Positions 1 to 7,416 of a stretch of DNA of 24,176 nucleotides are shown in pieces; within the stretch, counting starts at the first letter, position 1; each line of letters begins with the position of its first letter. The translations under genes and the position numbers were made by a program. The stretch lies in contig JAHZIE010000022.1 in NCBI GenBank assembly GCA_019419895.1, positions 3,184 to 27,359 of the forward strand, in the 5' to 3' direction. The notes under the pieces are model-generated. The model ran no database searches and was not told the origin of the DNA. It worked only from the letters and a program-made list of their open reading frames with translations. The stretch is from Clostridiales bacterium (GTDB lineage: Bacteria; Bacillota; Clostridia; Oscillospirales; Acutalibacteraceae).

Positions 1-329
1 CCAGCCGTTCTGCCGTCCCGGTAATGGACAGGATTTTCAATCAGGTTGCCCTCTTCGTCGATTAGACCAAAATCCACGCCCCAGGTATCAATCCCAATAC
101 TGTCAAAGCCGCCGCTGTTCTGGGCCTTGATGATGCCCTGCTTAATCTCATGAAATAGCCGGAGGACATCCCAGTACATTTTTCCATTGACCATAACCGG
201 ATCATTGGCGAAACGGTGAATCTCCTCAAGGGAAATGGAGCTGCCGTCGTAGCTTCCTATCATAGCCCGTCCGCTGGACGCGCCGAAGTCAAAGGCCAGC
301 ACCCTTTTTTTGTTTTTTTGAGCTTCCAT
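1..329 (-). CDS. FGGY-family deoxysugar kinase (RhaB/FucK-like), N-terminal part only
   Basis: The reading frame starts at the ATG at 329 (reverse strand) and runs off the left edge, so only about 109 N-terminal residues are present. They carry the FGGY-kinase phosphate-binding motif FDFGASSGR, then EIHRF, MYWDVLRL, SIGIDTWGVDFGL and PVHYRDGRT, which match rhamnulokinase (RhaB) closely. Such kinases phosphorylate the C1 hydroxyl of L-rhamnulose or L-fuculose in the cytoplasm. The gene starts 19 bp after fucU, with a GAGAGGTGA ribosome site. Linkage to fucU suggests that L-fuculose may be the true substrate, because fuculokinases of many gut anaerobes belong to the RhaB-like branch. Family assignment is solid; substrate is inference. 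The catalytic C-terminal half is outside the window. Confidence 0.85.
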   Translation of the reverse strand, partial: MEAQKNKKRVLAFDFGASSGRAMIGSYDGSSISLEEIHRFANDPVMVNGKMYWDVLRLFHEIKQGIIKAQNSGGFDSIGIDTWGVDFGLIDEEGNLIENPVHYRDGRTA

Positions 330-348
330 GCCCTTCACCTCTCAACGA

Positions 349-780
349 TTATTCTTTGACTACGCCTTTTTTCAGAAGGATATTCGCATACAACGCGCTT
401 TCCCCAGTCATAATGACCGCATAGGCTTTTTTCGCCCTTTCATAAAAAGCAAACCGTTCGATATTTTCAAACTGATTTGTCACAGGCTCATACTTGTTGA
501 CAATTTCATGGTACTTTTCCCAAATCACCGGAACCACGTTATCCCCCTTGACCACCTCCATCAGGGCGACCGGCGCCTCCACATAGGGATCCAGAGGCAT
601 CAGCCGCAAAACGGCGTCGAGAATCTCAGGCACCCCATGACCATCGCAGCGCACCAAACGCTGGGCATGGCTGGCTCCCGGGAAATTACCGTCCGCAATG
701 ACAATTTCATCGCCATGTCCCATTTCCATTAAAATTTTTAAAAGCTCAGGTGGTAAAATACTTGGAATTCCTTTCAGCAT
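349..780 (-). CDS. fucU: L-fucose mutarotase (RbsD/FucU family)
   Basis: This 143-residue protein matches E. coli FucU (about 140 residues) along its whole length. FucU interconverts the alpha and beta anomers of L-fucose in the cytoplasm and so feeds fucose isomerase. Visible signatures are PELLKILMEMGHGDEI with the catalytic His at position 22, the RFAFYERAKKA block and the C-terminal ITGE-type/NILLKKGV segment. RbsD proteins (ribopyranase) are related, but the RFAFYERA block and length favour FucU. The start has a strong ribosome site (AAGGAG, 8 nt before ATG). It is the first gene of a short operon, followed by the FGGY kinase. A promoter lies about 130 bp upstream. Confidence 0.92.
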   Translation of the reverse strand: MLKGIPSILPPELLKILMEMGHGDEIVIADGNFPGASHAQRLVRCDGHGVPEILDAVLRLMPLDPYVEAPVALMEVVKGDNVVPVIWEKYHEIVNKYEPVTNQFENIERFAFYERAKKAYAVIMTGESALYANILLKKGVVKE

Positions 781-839
781 ACCATTATCTCCTTAAATGA
801 TGTAGTGCAGAAACGCCGCGATCATCCATAAAAAGCAAA

Positions 840-847
840 AAGCGCTT
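840..847. promoter_or_regulatory. AAGCGCTT palindrome, possible LacI-family operator
   Basis: A perfect 8-bp palindrome with a central CG sits in A- and T-rich flanks between the fucU promoter and its start codon. LacI/CcpA-family operators typically have such CG-centred cores, but the outer bases of a cre site are not matched. Assignment is tentative. Confidence 0.25.
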
Positions 848-911
848 CTTTTGTCGGCAGGAAGATTTTCTTTTGTCTATATAATAAAAATCCCCCAAAA
901 GTTACATATTA

Positions 912-940
912 AATATAGCTCTCATGAACAAATTTGTCCA
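912..940 (-). promoter_or_regulatory. Sigma-A-type promoter for fucU-kinase operon
   Basis: On the reverse strand TGGACA (935-940) is followed after exactly 17 bp by TATATT (912-917). The spacing is ideal and both hexamers are close to consensus. Transcription would start near 905 and give a leader of about 125 nt before fucU. A 10-bp palindrome, ACAAATTTGT (928-937), overlaps the -35 box and could be an operator. Confidence 0.55.
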
Positions 941-1014
941 TAGCTGGCGTTCAAATTGATAAACTGAAACTATTTGCTCATTTAATCAATCAACATCGCT
1001 CAAATTTATTCAGC

Positions 1015-1719
1015 TTATCTCCTGCCAACCTCGCCGGTTACATAATCCACAACCGTACGGCATTTGGGATAGTTCGGGCAGCCATAATAGCGGTATCCCT
1101 TTTTCTCACCGGAAGTGTATACTTGAAGCACCATCAATTCCCCACATCTGGGGCAGCAGGGAATGGTGTGCTCCCCTAATTCCATAACAGCTCCTTCTTC
1201 CGCCTGTGGTTCCTCCCGCGTTTCCCAGCTGAAATGGAGAATATCTTCAAAATACACTTCCAAATCCTCAGGAGCATATCCCTTCTGTAGCGGGACATGA
1301 ACCAAAGGAAGCCCTGCCGCCTCATATACGCCGTCAACAAAAATATCCCGCTCTATCCTGTCCTCCCTCAGATGGCTGGAATCATCAAGCTCCACACCAC
1401 ATAAGGGCTGCATGCTTTCCGCATCACAGAGAAGGAAATCCACATGCTTCCGGTTAATTTTATTGGTAAAAGACAGCCTCCGGCTCTTATCCCCTACCGC
1501 AAAGAACAAATCTCCTAAATTCACCTTAGGACAGATGACGATATCGTCCCCAATATAGGAGGAAAGCGTGACATAAAAAGCAAATTCGGCTTCTGTGAGA
1601 AAATCATCCCTCATACGGTAAGGATACTCCTCTTCCGCTACATTTTTTTTCTTCCTCCGTCGGAAAGGAAGCAGGAAGATAAAAAAAAGCAGAAGCACCC
1701 CGGCTATTAATAACAGCAT
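1015..1719 (-). CDS. Membrane-anchored DUF2726 protein with topoisomerase-type C4 zinc finger
   Basis: The 234-residue protein has three parts. Residues 2-18 form a hydrophobic helix, followed by the basic run RRRKKK, so the rest should be cytoplasmic. Residues of roughly 35-165 match DUF2726, a restriction-endonuclease-like fold family (KINRKHVDFLLCD, CGVELDDSSH, FVDGVYEAAGLPLVHVP). The C-terminal part holds a four-cysteine finger, C189-x2-C192 and C214-x5-C220, in the GCPNYPKC pattern seen in topoisomerase I tails. This suggests a nucleic-acid-associated protein, but the reaction is unknown. The ribosome site AAAGGAG lies 7 nt before the ATG. It is transcribed away from the MBOAT gene. Nothing like a terminator is clear downstream. 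Confidence 0.8.
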   Translation of the reverse strand: MLLLIAGVLLLFFIFLLPFRRRKKKNVAEEEYPYRMRDDFLTEAEFAFYVTLSSYIGDDIVICPKVNLGDLFFAVGDKSRRLSFTNKINRKHVDFLLCDAESMQPLCGVELDDSSHLREDRIERDIFVDGVYEAAGLPLVHVPLQKGYAPEDLEVYFEDILHFSWETREEPQAEEGAVMELGEHTIPCCPRCGELMVLQVYTSGEKKGYRYYGCPNYPKCRTVVDYVTGEVGRR

Positions 1720-1810
1720 TTTCGCTCTCCTTTCAATTTTCCCAACTTTTTGCCCGCAGGCCGCATCTAATTTTTTGAAGCTTGTTATTTCCCATTTTCA
1801 TTTGTTACGC

Positions 1811-1823
1811 TGTATACTATACA
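1811..1823. repeat. Inverted repeat TGTATACTATACA in a divergent intergenic region
   Basis: A perfect 6-1-6 inverted repeat lies between the divergent DUF2726 and MBOAT genes. TGT(N)ACA-ended palindromes of this kind are typical of GntR/YtrA-type operators, but no regulator gene is nearby. It may also just contain a TATACT -10 element. Function is unproven. Confidence 0.3.
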
Positions 1824-1946
1824 CTATTTTTTTTCAAAATAAAAGCAGGAAGGTTTGCGTTTTTATTTTCGTAAGCCTGTCCAAACTTAACCGCGGAATT
1901 GATACGCAAAATATCCTTACAAGCCCGCTCTCTTGGATATATTTAG

Positions 1947-1976
1947 TTGAAATGTGTAAAACAGATGTTGTATAAT
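1947..1976 (+). promoter_or_regulatory. Sigma-A promoter for MBOAT-DHHW operon
   Basis: TTGAAA (1947-1952) and TATAAT (1971-1976) are separated by 18 bp. The -10 box is perfect. Transcription would start about 25 bp before the MBOAT start codon, leaving a short leader that contains the ribosome site. Confidence 0.7.
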
Positions 1977-2008
1977 AAAAAATATCTGAGCAAAAATGGA
2001 GGGTTTTC

Positions 2009-3421
2009 ATGGTTTTCAGCAGTCTGAATTTTTTGTTTCTCTTTCTCCCCATTGTGTTGGTGCTTTATTTTCTCTCACCGAGAAAAATAAAAAACGCCAT
2101 CTTATTGGTGGCCAGCTTAATTTTCTACGCCTGGGGTGAGCCGGTCTATGTAGTGCTGATGCTTTTTTCCATCCTTATCAACTTTCTTTCCAGTATTTGG
2201 ATTGACAAATATCAGGATACAAAAAAGGCAAAGGTCATTCTCATTATTTCTGTTATCATTAATCTTGCCTTGCTGGGCTTTTTCAAGTACAGCGACTTTC
2301 TCATACAGAATATCAACAACCTCTTCGGACTTTCCATTCCATTATTAAACCTTCCATTGCCCATCGGCATTTCTTTCTATACTTTTCAAACAATGTCCTA
2401 CACCATTGACGTCTACCGCAGGGATGCCAAGGTGCAGAAAAATATCGTCTCCTTCGGTGCCTATGTCGCCCTGTTCCCCCAGCTGATTGCAGGACCGATC
2501 GTCCGGTATGTCACCATTGCTGACCAGCTGGACGGAAGGAAAGAAACGCCGGATCTTTTTGCCGACGGTATTAAGCGCTTTGTCACTGGACTTGGGAAAA
2601 AAGTGCTTCTCGCCAACAACATCGGCCTTGTCTGGACGCAGATCCAAGGATTGGACATGGGCGAGATGTCTGTTTTGGGAGCCTGGCTTGGGATCATCGC
2701 CTTTACTTTCCAGATCTATTTTGATTTTTCCGCTTATTCCGATATGGCCATTGGTCTGGGGAAAATGTTTGGCTTTGAATTTCTTGAGAACTTCAACTAC
2801 CCGTACATTTCCAAAAGCATTACTGAATTTTGGCGGCGCTGGCATATCTCTCTAGGCACCTGGTTTCGGGAATATGTCTATATCCCCCTTGGGGGCAACC
2901 GCAACGGCCTCGCCAAACAGCTCAGAAACATTGCCATTGTCTGGATTCTGACGGGAGTCTGGCACGGTGCCAGCTGGAATTTTGTCGCCTGGGGTGCTTA
3001 TTACTGCGTCCTTCTCCTCCTAGAAAAGCTCTTTCTCCTCAAAGTCCTTGACCGAATCCCCACCTTCTTCTCCCACCTGTACACCCTTTTATGTGTCGTC
3101 ATCGGCTGGGTACTTTTTGCCTTCGATTCCATCGGACAGGGGTGGCAGTATCTTACTTACATGTTTGGCGGCGGCGGGGTTCCCTTGTTCAACGATCGTT
3201 CTATTTATATGATCCTGTCCAATATGGTTATGCTGATCATTTTGATATTCGCGTCCACTCCCCTGCCCTCCAAAATTGCAAACAAAGCAATGGCAGCCGT
3301 TCAGGCGCGCCCTGCTATTGCCACTGTAGTGCAAAATGTCGTTTTTGTAGGGATTTTTCTGATTTCTGTGGCCTATCTGGTCGACAGTACCTACAATCCG
3401 TTCCTGTATTTCAGATTTTAG
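2009..3421 (+). CDS. MBOAT-family O-acyltransferase (AlgI/DltB-like)
   Basis: This 470-residue polytopic membrane protein belongs to the membrane-bound O-acyltransferase family, which passes an acyl group, usually acetyl, across the membrane to a surface polymer. Diagnostic segments are SFYTFQTMSYTIDVYR, PQLIAGPIVR, FQIYFDFSAYSDMAIGLG, the WRRWHISLGTWFREYVYIP block with His279, and GVWHGASWNFVAWG with the presumed catalytic His319. Length and motif order are those of AlgI. The start has GGAGGG just upstream. It is followed 12 bp later by a DHHW-protein gene, the usual partner that completes acetyl transfer outside the membrane. The acceptor polymer is not identifiable because no glycan biosynthesis genes are in the window. 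Confidence 0.92.
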   Translation: MVFSSLNFLFLFLPIVLVLYFLSPRKIKNAILLVASLIFYAWGEPVYVVLMLFSILINFLSSIWIDKYQDTKKAKVILIISVIINLALLGFFKYSDFLIQNINNLFGLSIPLLNLPLPIGISFYTFQTMSYTIDVYRRDAKVQKNIVSFGAYVALFPQLIAGPIVRYVTIADQLDGRKETPDLFADGIKRFVTGLGKKVLLANNIGLVWTQIQGLDMGEMSVLGAWLGIIAFTFQIYFDFSAYSDMAIGLGKMFGFEFLENFNYPYISKSITEFWRRWHISLGTWFREYVYIPLGGNRNGLAKQLRNIAIVWILTGVWHGASWNFVAWGAYYCVLLLLEKLFLLKVLDRIPTFFSHLYTLLCVVIGWVLFAFDSIGQGWQYLTYMFGGGGVPLFNDRSIYMILSNMVMLIILIFASTPLPSKIANKAMAAVQARPAIATVVQNVVFVGIFLISVAYLVDSTYNPFLYFRF

Positions 3422-3433
3422 GAGGATGGACAA

Positions 3434-4573
3434 ATGAAAAATAAAATTACCGTCGTGATTTTCTGCCTGGTTCTTGGATTTTTATCCGTCCTCAACCTGA
3501 TTATGCCCAAACGGGAATACTCTGAGAATGAAAACCGTTATCTTTCCCAAATGCCGGAGTTTTCCTTATCCTCCCTTTTTGCCGAGGAGGATAAGGATAA
3601 ATTCACCACAAAATTTGAAAGCTTCATCACGGATCAGTTTGTCTACCGCGACGGCTGGGTGGGAATGAAAACCGAAGCAGAAAAGCTTCTGCAAAAACGT
3701 GATTCCGGAGGCGTGTATTTTGCCGAGGACGATTACCTCATCGAAATGTTCGACACTGTCGACAACAAGCAATATGAAAAAAACATCGCCTTTCTCAAGG
3801 AATTTTCTGAAAAAATGAAAAGCGAGCAGGGACTGGATGTTCACACCATGCTGGTTCCCACTGCCAGCTATACCTTAAGCGACAAGCTTCCATCCCATGC
3901 TCCGGAAGTCAGCCAGGACGAGCTGCTGGATTACGCTATGGAACAGCTTCCCAACTTTGTGGATGTCCGTGACACCTTGAAAAATCATAAGGACGAATAT
4001 ATCTATTACCGCACCGACCATCACTGGACCTCTCTCGGTGTATATTATGTCTATCAGCAGTGGTGCCAGATCGCTGGACTGTCTCAAACCGCCCTGGAAT
4101 CTTACAGTCAGGAAGTGCTTTCCTCTGCCTTCTATGGCACTACCTATTCCAAGGCCTGCCTCTATACCACTCCCCCAGATACCATTCTCGCCTTTCATCC
4201 TGCTCAGGAATCGGATGTGAACGTCACCTATCAGTCAGGAGACAAAATCACTCAAACAGATATCCTTTATGAAACCTCCTATCTTGCGACCAAAGACAAA
4301 TATTCTGTTTTTCTCAACGGCAACCAACCGGTAACAAAAATTGCCACCGGCAACCATAACGGACGGCGCCTTCTCCTGATTAAGGATTCTTACGCCAACG
4401 CCTTCGCCCCCTTTGCCGCTGAGGATTATGAGGAGGTTTATCTAATCGATCTGAGGTATATGAAGGACAGCCTGTCCCAATTTATCCAGGAAAACGGGAT
4501 TAACGAAATTCTTGTCCTTTATAACCTAAAAGGCTTTTCCTCTGACAATAACCTCTATTTAATTACCAAATAG
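3434..4573 (+). CDS. DHHW family protein (AlgX/AlgJ-like SGNH acetyltransferase partner)
   Basis: The 379-residue protein has an N-terminal hydrophobic anchor (residues 5-24), so the rest lies outside the cytoplasmic membrane. The family hallmark DHHW is at 195-198 in RTDHHWTSLGVYYVY. A second conserved block, LLIKDSYANAF, holds a candidate nucleophile Ser319. Families with this layout (AlgX, AlgJ, clostridial DHHW proteins) accept the acetyl group from an MBOAT partner and place it on a secreted polysaccharide. Its ribosome site (TTAGGAGG) overlaps the stop codon of the MBOAT gene, so the two are translationally linked. Exact acceptor is unknown. Confidence 0.88.
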   Translation: MKNKITVVIFCLVLGFLSVLNLIMPKREYSENENRYLSQMPEFSLSSLFAEEDKDKFTTKFESFITDQFVYRDGWVGMKTEAEKLLQKRDSGGVYFAEDDYLIEMFDTVDNKQYEKNIAFLKEFSEKMKSEQGLDVHTMLVPTASYTLSDKLPSHAPEVSQDELLDYAMEQLPNFVDVRDTLKNHKDEYIYYRTDHHWTSLGVYYVYQQWCQIAGLSQTALESYSQEVLSSAFYGTTYSKACLYTTPPDTILAFHPAQESDVNVTYQSGDKITQTDILYETSYLATKDKYSVFLNGNQPVTKIATGNHNGRRLLLIKDSYANAFAPFAAEDYEEVYLIDLRYMKDSLSQFIQENGINEILVLYNLKGFSSDNNLYLITK

Positions 4574-4939
4574 TCTAGATCTATGCGGCGGTTCTCGGGA
4601 TTATCATATGGTAAGAGGCAGCCCCCTTTTTCCTGGAGCTTTTCCCTCATTCCAGCCTTCCCGCCGCTCTTTTGCAACTTTTTCTTTTCCAAAAGCACTT
4701 TTACAGGCTCATGGTGAGTGATAGCATTTTCACCTCGCTTCTTCCGTGGCGTACATCAAAAATACACCGGCTGCCGCGGTACAAAGCCCAGAAAGAAGCT
4801 GGAAAAGAAAAAACTCCTTTTTCATTGTCTTTTGGAGAGACGGCCTGCATATTTCTGCATTTTCTGACAGCCCATTTCTCTTACTTTCTATTTCTGATTC
4901 TAATTTCCCTGGTTCTATTTTGTCATGCGACATGTCCAA
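4555..4939 (-). other. Possible decayed small membrane-protein gene
   Basis: On the reverse strand an open frame ending at 4730 reads as a charged segment (GKLESEIESKRNGLSENAE) followed by one clear membrane helix (FFLFQLLSGLCTAAAGVF) and then a stop. Reading on in a neighbouring frame gives about 45 further protein-like residues, rich in Lys and Glu, down to a stop at 4555, inside the end of the DHHW gene. No ATG with a ribosome site starts the first part; only TTG at 4939 is available. This could be a frameshifted remnant, or chance. The alternative plus-strand reading of the same bases looks like a shadow. No family was recognised. Confidence 0.22.
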
Positions 4940-4991
4940 TAAAATGGACTCTATGTATTCCCTTACTTTTGTAATCTGGATGGTGACAATT

Positions 4992-5162
4992 ATGGATTTT
5001 GGACCTTCTTATTTCATTGTGCTGCGTATTGACGGTGATTACGCCATTCTTCTTTCTGAGGAACAGAAGGTGGAACACCAGGTGGCCCGCGCCCTTCTTC
5101 CCGGGGAAATTGAAGAAGGAACACGCCTGAAACGGGAACTCTTTTCTTACAGCATCGTATAA
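4992..5162 (+). CDS. Small DUF3006-like protein
   Basis: A 56-residue product is read from ATG 4992. It contains YFIVLRIDGDYAILL and ALLPGEIEEGTRLKREL, which resemble DUF3006 domains (a short beta-barrel-like domain of the general form DRFEGDYAV...LLPEGAKEGDVL). The open frame extends upstream to 4746, but that part is low complexity and looks antisense-like, so the shorter start was chosen. The ribosome site is weak (GGATGGTGAC; GGTGA lies about 6 nt before the ATG). In other Firmicutes DUF3006 genes sit next to ComEC-like metallo-beta-lactamase genes; none is present here. Function is unknown. Confidence 0.5.
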   Translation: MDFGPSYFIVLRIDGDYAILLSEEQKVEHQVARALLPGEIEEGTRLKRELFSYSIV

Positions 5163-5540
5163 ATTTATTGGTAAAAAATAAATCCCCCTTCTCATGACGG
5201 AAACAGTTTTTCCTTTCGAGCTTTCCGTTTTCCCTTAAAGATAAAGTGCCGTAAATTTCATTTTCAGCAAAAAGCGTCTCTAATATTTGTATCTTGTGGA
5301 ATCCCACTTTTTTCATGCGGTTGTCTTTTTATGGCTCCTTTCCCGTGACATTTTCCAATACCACAGATAAAAAGGTTCTGCTCCGCACTGGAGATTATTT
5401 TGCCTTTTTAAACATATGTATCAGGGGCTTTTCTCAAAAATTTTTTCCGACTTTTATCAGGCGAAGGGATTCCAATTATTCTCTGCGGGGCATTATCAGT
5501 TTAATTTTCCGAAAATTTTTCCATGGAAATCATTCAAGGA
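5163..5540. other. Non-coding AT-rich stretch
   Basis: No convincing gene was found in this stretch. Open frames on both strands lack ribosome sites at usable distance and overlap a terminator or the DUF3006-like gene. It separates convergent genes (DUF3006-like on plus, mntP on minus). Confidence 0.5.
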
Positions 5541-5576
5541 TAATAAAAAAGCCCCTCAGGAAATCATTCCGAGGGG
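5541..5576 (-). terminator. Intrinsic terminator of mntP
   Basis: CCCCTC (5552-5557) pairs with GAGGGG (5571-5576), extended by GGAA/TTCC around an ATCA loop with one bulged A. Read on the minus strand the stem is followed by CTTTTTTATTA. It lies about 70 bp after the mntP stop. The plus-side tail (TTATTTTC) is weaker, so it may be partly bidirectional. Confidence 0.75.
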
Positions 5577-5643
5577 TTATTTTCGTTTCATGTCTTAATG
5601 CCTACGCCGGATTTTTCTTATATAATTGCCCTGGCTGATCCCA

Positions 5644-6234
5644 TCATCCGGCTGCCAAGTGTTCCGCGAGAATCTTAATCCCAATCAGCAGGAGAACAAT
5701 TCCGCCCAAAATTTCCGCTTTATTTTTTAATACTTCTCCAAATTTTTTTCCAATGTAAACGCCGCAAAAGCTGATAATGAGAGTGATGATTCCGATGGCA
5801 CCTACAGAAACCGCCATCAGTCCCCATGTGGAAGCTCCCACAGCCGAAGGCAAGATAATTCCCGTCGCAAGAGCGTCGATACTGGTGGCTACGGCCAGTA
5901 GAAAGAGAGTTTTAGTGGATACAAACCGCTCTTTCTCTTCCGTTTCCGTCTCTTCTTTATGAGATTTTACGGCTTCCCATATCATTTTTCCTCCAATGAA
6001 TCCCAGCAAAATAAAGGCGATCCAATGATCAACACTGGAAATCACCTTCGCGAAAGCGTTTCCGGCAATCCAGCCGATAGTTGGCATAACCGCCTGAAAT
6101 ACCCCAAAAAACAAAGCCATTTTCAGCGCATCCCACACGCCTGCCCGTCGGAAGGCCGCGCCATTGGAAATTGACACCGCAAAAGCATCCATCGCCAGCC
6201 CCACGGAAATTCCAAGCAAAGCAATGATATCCAT
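5644..6234 (-). CDS. mntP: Manganese efflux pump MntP
   Basis: The 196-residue protein has six membrane helices in two similar halves. Each half carries the conserved acidic site: MDAFAVS with Asp16 and SIDALATG with Asp120. A charged loop (about 88-105, SHKEETETEEKE) divides the halves. This is the MntP (DUF204) family, which exports Mn2+ and protects from manganese excess. The start has TGGAGGAA 8 nt upstream. In enterobacteria mntP is controlled by a yybP-ykoY riboswitch and MntR. I see no convincing yybP-ykoY leader in the 210 bp upstream. It appears monocistronic, with its own terminator. Confidence 0.93.
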   Translation of the reverse strand: MDIIALLGISVGLAMDAFAVSISNGAAFRRAGVWDALKMALFFGVFQAVMPTIGWIAGNAFAKVISSVDHWIAFILLGFIGGKMIWEAVKSHKEETETEEKERFVSTKTLFLLAVATSIDALATGIILPSAVGASTWGLMAVSVGAIGIITLIISFCGVYIGKKFGEVLKNKAEILGGIVLLLIGIKILAEHLAAG

Positions 6235-6472
6235 TTCATCATTCCTCCATCAAAAGCTAATCCTGATCAGTTTTCCATCTTTCCAGATCTGTGTCTCTTT
6301 GCTTCCTGCCGTTTTTCTCTTCAATCTTATCAAATCACAAGAAAAAACTTTTTCCAAGAAACGTTGTCTATCTGCCAATCTGACCGGATTCGCAGCAAAA
6401 CAGTTTTTTTATTATAACTTATATTACGCCCAAATTTATGAATAAATTATGAATTCATCAAAGGGAGTTTAT

Positions 6473-7216
6473 ATGGATACAACTCTATTTGAAAAAATCT
6501 GCCGGGATAATCTTTCCGCTCAACCGCCCAAAGGAATTGGAACACTGGGCGAGAAAAGGCTTCACGCCATATTGAAAAGCTATATTTCCCCCTTTCCAGA
6601 CACACATGAAATAAAAATCGGCGGTTATGTAGCCGACATCGCGGCGGAGGAGGGGCTCTTTGAGATTCAGACCAGCCAGTTTGACAGGCTTCGGAAAAAG
6701 CTCGCCGTCTTTCTCCCTCTATGCTCCGTCACCGTCGTTTATCCCATCGCAAAAATAAAATGGCTCCTATGGATCGATCAGGAAACAGGGGAGGTCTCCA
6801 AACGGCGGCGTTCCCCAAAGACCGGTACCGTATTTGACGCCTTTCGCGAGCTTTATAAAATCAAACCTCTGCTGCTTCACCCAAACCTTTCCTTCCGTTT
6901 TTTGCTTCTGGAAATCGAAGAATATCGAAATCTGAACGGCTGGGATGAAAAAAAGAAAAAGGGTTCATCCCGTGAGGAACGGATTCCCATTTCTCTTTTG
7001 GATGAATTTTCTCTCCGTGGCATCAAAGATTTTGCCGCCCTGCTTCCCCCCTCGCTGCCCGACAAATTCACCTCAGCGGATTTAAGTAAATCAGCGGGTA
7101 TCACCTTATCCTCCGCCCAGATTACACTGAATGTACTTTCCTCTATGGAAGCCGTCCGCCGCTCTGGTAAACAGGGCCGTTCTATTCTCTATGAGCAAAT
7201 TACCGATCGGAATTAA
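6473..7216 (+). CDS. Uncharacterised protein, nuclease-fold-like N-terminus and winged-helix-like C-terminus
   Basis: The product has 247 residues from ATG 6473, chosen over an in-frame ATG at 6449 because AAGGGAG lies 5 nt before it. The N-terminal third has the spaced acidic pattern Glu27 (LGEKRLH), Asp55 (GYVADIA) and Glu64-Ile-Gln66 (GLFEIQTSQF), which resembles the E...D...(E/Q)xK/Q active-site layout of PD-(D/E)xK nuclease folds. FEIQTSQFDRLRKKL is strongly reminiscent of a Firmicute domain of unknown function that I recall as DUF8091. The last 70 residues (FTSADLSKSAGITLSSAQITLNVL, not quoted fully) look like a helix-turn-helix. It is monocistronic. No function can be given; a DNA-related role is inference only. 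Confidence 0.72.
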   Translation: MDTTLFEKICRDNLSAQPPKGIGTLGEKRLHAILKSYISPFPDTHEIKIGGYVADIAAEEGLFEIQTSQFDRLRKKLAVFLPLCSVTVVYPIAKIKWLLWIDQETGEVSKRRRSPKTGTVFDAFRELYKIKPLLLHPNLSFRFLLLEIEEYRNLNGWDEKKKKGSSREERIPISLLDEFSLRGIKDFAALLPPSLPDKFTSADLSKSAGITLSSAQITLNVLSSMEAVRRSGKQGRSILYEQITDRN

Positions 7217-7416
7217 CCTCCGTATACCCTTGGACACCTTTTCCTTCCCAGATCTGGCATTTCCTTTGCCTTAATTCCAAAAAGCATAAGTTTCATCCCT
7301 TTACAGAGCATCCTCAGACCTTATTTTTACAAATGATTTCCCTTTCTTTGGATATACTAAATTGTAGCTTTCAACGCCTCAGTGTTGCTTTTAGAAATAG
7401 AAAGGGGACTTTTGCC

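Noticed and set aside
2345..2845. Minus-strand open frame of 166 codons within the MBOAT gene
   Set aside because: It is a shadow of a gene with clear family motifs on the other strand.
5014..5316. Minus-strand open frame of 100 codons with a protein-like first half
   Set aside because: Its second half is antisense to the DUF3006-like gene and turns Gly/Pro/Arg-rich, and its ribosome site (AAAGGAG) is about 18 nt from the ATG, which is too far.
5294..5638. Plus-strand open frame of 114 codons
   Set aside because: It runs through the mntP terminator, has no ribosome site and has a composition typical of AT-rich non-coding DNA.
6235..6448. Possible yybP-ykoY manganese riboswitch before mntP
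   Set aside because: The region was read on the minus strand for the conserved riboswitch core and paired stems; none was convincing.
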